From NCBI GenBank assembly GCA_009711705.1, contig VENG01000001.1:327889-391888 (forward strand): DNA of 64,000 bases. Direction: 5' to 3'. This stretch comes from Bacillota bacterium (GTDB lineage: Bacteria; Bacillota; Desulfotomaculia; Desulfotomaculales; VENG01). Under the pieces are notes generated by a model. That model made no database searches. It had not been told where the DNA came from and saw nothing but the letters and a program-made list of their open reading frames with translations. Below, piece after piece: positions 62,095 through 64,000 of this stretch (its first letter is position 1; each line of letters starts with the position of its first letter). A program made the position numbers and the translations under genes.

Positions 62095-62821
62095 GTATAA
62101 CTTCTCTCTTTATTACTTCTCCGTTAATACCGATAAGGACAGTTTCCAGTGGAATATTGGTTTCACTTTTTTTGACCGCCTTATTGACAATACTTATGAA
62201 CCCTTGGCAGCATGTTATTTCCATATATATTATCGTTATGCTGTTAATGTTTACACTTTCAAGTATATTACAAATCTTTTCTTCGTAAGCTGCAGGATCA
62301 TCAAATTTGGGGCACCCGGCGGCCACTGTCCGTCCTGCAAAAAAATCTTTATGCATGTTAGCGTAGGCGAAAGGAACACAATCCGCCACCAAGAGCAAGT
62401 CAGCATTTCTTAAGAATTCTGCCGCGGGCGGGATTAAATATAATTTGATCGGCCAATTGGTTAGGGTGGAAGAGTAAACCTGTACAGAAGGGCAGTTTTC
62501 TGCGGGCCTGTTTTGTTGGTCCATCCCGTGGGCACGTAAATGCTCCCTGTGTTTTTTGGCGAGCTCGGGTGACTGCTCTTCCAGGTGATCAAGTACTGCC
62601 TGCGCGTCGTAATCTTCAGCATCTCTTTCCTCCACTTGGAGAGCGCCTTGAGGGCAATGCCCCAAGCAAGCACCCAGGCCGTCACAAAAGCTCTCTGTCA
62701 CCAAACGTGCTTTTCCATCCACAATCTGCAGCGCTCCCTCCGGGCATCCCGGGATACACTGACCACAGCCGTCGCACTTTTCTTCGTTTATTTTTATAAT
62801 GCTTCTCTTCCTTTTATTCAC
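62078..62821 (-). CDS. 4Fe-4S ferredoxin-domain protein
   Basis: The first cluster is CDGCGQCIPGC followed by Pro (Cys16, 19, 22, 26). The second is a variant, CDGLGACLGHC. This double motif is common in anaerobes. The remaining ~170 residues, with CVPFAYANMH and AAGCPKFDD, are a conserved metal-binding-like domain. The start overlaps the phosphatase-like gene by 8 bp. Confidence 0.85.
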   Translation of the reverse strand: MNKRKRSIIKINEEKCDGCGQCIPGCPEGALQIVDGKARLVTESFCDGLGACLGHCPQGALQVEERDAEDYDAQAVLDHLEEQSPELAKKHREHLRAHGMDQQNRPAENCPSVQVYSSTLTNWPIKLYLIPPAAEFLRNADLLLVADCVPFAYANMHKDFFAGRTVAAGCPKFDDPAAYEEKICNILESVNINSITIIYMEITCCQGFISIVNKAVKKSETNIPLETVLIGINGEVIKREVIQPCSQ

Positions 62822-63428
62822 CTTCGGTCACCTTCTCAAGGAGTTCGTTTATTTTTACTTTAAGGGTTTTCGCTGTATTGAGGCAATCCTTACCCCCTCT
62901 ACCATTGGGGCTAGGGACATCCCACTGGATTACCGTAGCATCTTTTCTAATCTCGTGGGGCAGTTCCACCTCTGGCCCCATTAAAACAATAATATCCGCT
63001 TTACCCATCATTTTAATATCTTTGGGTTTTTTGCGCCAAGCGATATTCTCTTCTTGTAGTGCCTCCAGGACATTTGGATTAATCTCGCTGGCCGGATTTA
63101 TTCCTGCGCTTACAAAACCCAGTTTGGAAGAGGTATTAATCTCCTTGGCCAATGCTTCAGCCAGCATGCTGCGTGCGGCATTGGCCACACCTACGAAAGC
63201 CACCCTTTGACGCTTAAGCTTGCTATAAAGTTCCACTCCCACGCATTGTTTAGCATATTTACACCACTGGATGCAAGATTCCACGTCGTTATATACAGTA
63301 AACCCACAGTTTTCACAATCTACCTTCACGTCGTTGGAGAAAACTTCTACTTCGCTGCCACATTCCGGGCAGGTTTTTATTTTAATGGTTGGGGCACCTG
63401 CCAAGGACCCTGGACATCTGTTAAACAT
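62814..63428 (-). CDS. LMW phosphatase-like protein lacking the nucleophilic Cys
   Basis: ATG 63428 follows GGAGGTGAAG and gives 204 residues. An N-terminal zinc ribbon (Cys20, 23, 38, 41) and CIQWCKYAKQC precede an LMW-PTP/ArsC-type fold. The P-loop reads FVGVANAARS where FVCxxNxxRS is expected, so Gly80 replaces the catalytic Cys. The Asp-Pro-like loop (WDVPSP) remains. It is probably not a phosphatase; binding of a ligand or a regulatory role is possible. Confidence 0.82.
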   Translation of the reverse strand: MFNRCPGSLAGAPTIKIKTCPECGSEVEVFSNDVKVDCENCGFTVYNDVESCIQWCKYAKQCVGVELYSKLKRQRVAFVGVANAARSMLAEALAKEINTSSKLGFVSAGINPASEINPNVLEALQEENIAWRKKPKDIKMMGKADIIVLMGPEVELPHEIRKDATVIQWDVPSPNGRGGKDCLNTAKTLKVKINELLEKVTEGE

Positions 63429-63658
63429 GACTTCACCTCCGCACAACTTCCTTTCCCAAAATTCTAGCCGATTGTTCAATTAATGGAAGTAAGTTGCGTC
63501 ACTGCTATAGTGTGACTTTTATCACTGTTCTGAAAATCATAATCAAGCTATGTCCTGGCCTCATAAAGAAAGGATAAAGGCCGGCACCCTCGATTTTTTA
63601 CGTCAAAAAACAGGGATACCGGTCACTTTTAAACGGCTGGTAAATAGGCAAACCAAAA

Positions 63659-63973
63659 TTACTGTGGCAATTTAATTACTAAAACATGAAATTCTTTATC
63701 TTTGTTAGCCTCTAAAGCATGTGGGATGTTTTTGGGGCTGTAGACCAGGTCGTTTTCCTGTACTTCACCCTTCTCCTCACCTACCTCAATAGTACCTTCG
63801 CCCTTGACTATTTGAAACAACACATTTACCGGTGTTTTATGGCTGGGCACCTCTTCGCCGGGCTTGAGTAATAAATTCATTACCACTAAGCCGTCCCTGT
63901 CTATAAGTTTTCGTCCCTGCACTTTCTTTGGTGTTGTAGATGTCTCCATTTCACTCATACGGATAATTTCCAC
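63659..63973 (-). CDS. Small cupin-domain protein
   Basis: The 104-residue protein is a single cupin: LKPGEEVPSHKTPVN (motif 1, with only one His), then IEVGEEKGEVQENDLVYSPKNIPHAL (motif 2). It is of the type that binds metal or small ligands. Function unknown. It has GGAGTGA before ATG 63973. Confidence 0.85.
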   Translation of the reverse strand: MEIIRMSEMETSTTPKKVQGRKLIDRDGLVVMNLLLKPGEEVPSHKTPVNVLFQIVKGEGTIEVGEEKGEVQENDLVYSPKNIPHALEANKDKEFHVLVIKLPQ

Positions 63974-64000
63974 GCCAAATCACTCCTTCTAAAATTTTAG

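Overview
The window reads as a chromosome segment of a spore-forming, strictly anaerobic Clostridia-class Firmicute, most like the Desulfotomaculum/Peptococcaceae group. This placement is inferred from gene content: spoVT, two CotF-type coat proteins, two sporulation-type histidine kinases, a tungsten-type aldehyde:ferredoxin oxidoreductase (AOR), a selenocysteine-tRNA-like sequence, a DUF3786 Fe-S protein, and strong AGGAGG ribosome binding sites throughout. No 16S rRNA or other decisive marker is present.

Layout. 1-6.3 kb is a mobile-element graveyard: a tyrosine integrase cut by the window edge, a tRNA-Sec-like sequence, a second truncated integrase, frameshifted phage structural genes, a DDE transposase fragment and a truncated phage nucleotide kinase. 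An intact GGDEF-EAL gene sits among them. 6.4-25.9 kb is mostly housekeeping and accessory metabolism: a stalk/PrcB/Gmad2 secreted protein, a DUF3231 protein, a KtrB-like K+ transporter, a multi-PAS kinase, carB, an encapsulin-cargo-like ferritin, a MoaD-AOR-ferredoxin operon under a cobalamin riboswitch, a DASS transporter, a SurA-like lipoprotein and a crotonase. 26-31 kb is accessory again: a phosphorothioate-type HNH nuclease gene with an early frameshift, a 143-bp direct repeat pair, an amidase-YvrJ-DUF2922-DUF1659 cluster, and DnaD and ImmA/IrrE remnants.

31-48.5 kb holds a second sporulation-type kinase, a ParM-like actin plus ribbon-helix-helix pair behind a promoter carrying two LexA-type boxes, a tiny Gly-Tyr-Asp repeat gene, EcsC and hexokinase genes, a possible domesticated integrase-fold protein, three tRNAs (Met, Glu, Val), a SNF2/SWIM helicase, a zinc alcohol dehydrogenase and an ABC-F ATPase. 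49.4-57.6 kb is a complete four-gene Wadjet type II (JetABCD) anti-plasmid system on the minus strand. 57.9-64 kb carries an IS200/IS605-like remnant, spoVT, a CotF protein, a DUF3796/XRE pair with an operator-like promoter, a CorC/HlyC family protein, a 4Fe-4S protein paired with a phosphatase-like protein that lacks its nucleophilic cysteine, and a cupin.

Most notable points: the LexA-boxed actin-like operon, the cobalamin riboswitch in front of a tungsten AOR operon, the complete Wadjet locus, the homopolymer frameshift in the HNH nuclease, the integrase-fold/TPR protein, and the cysteine-less phosphatase homologue. All family assignments come from reading motifs; no database search was run.
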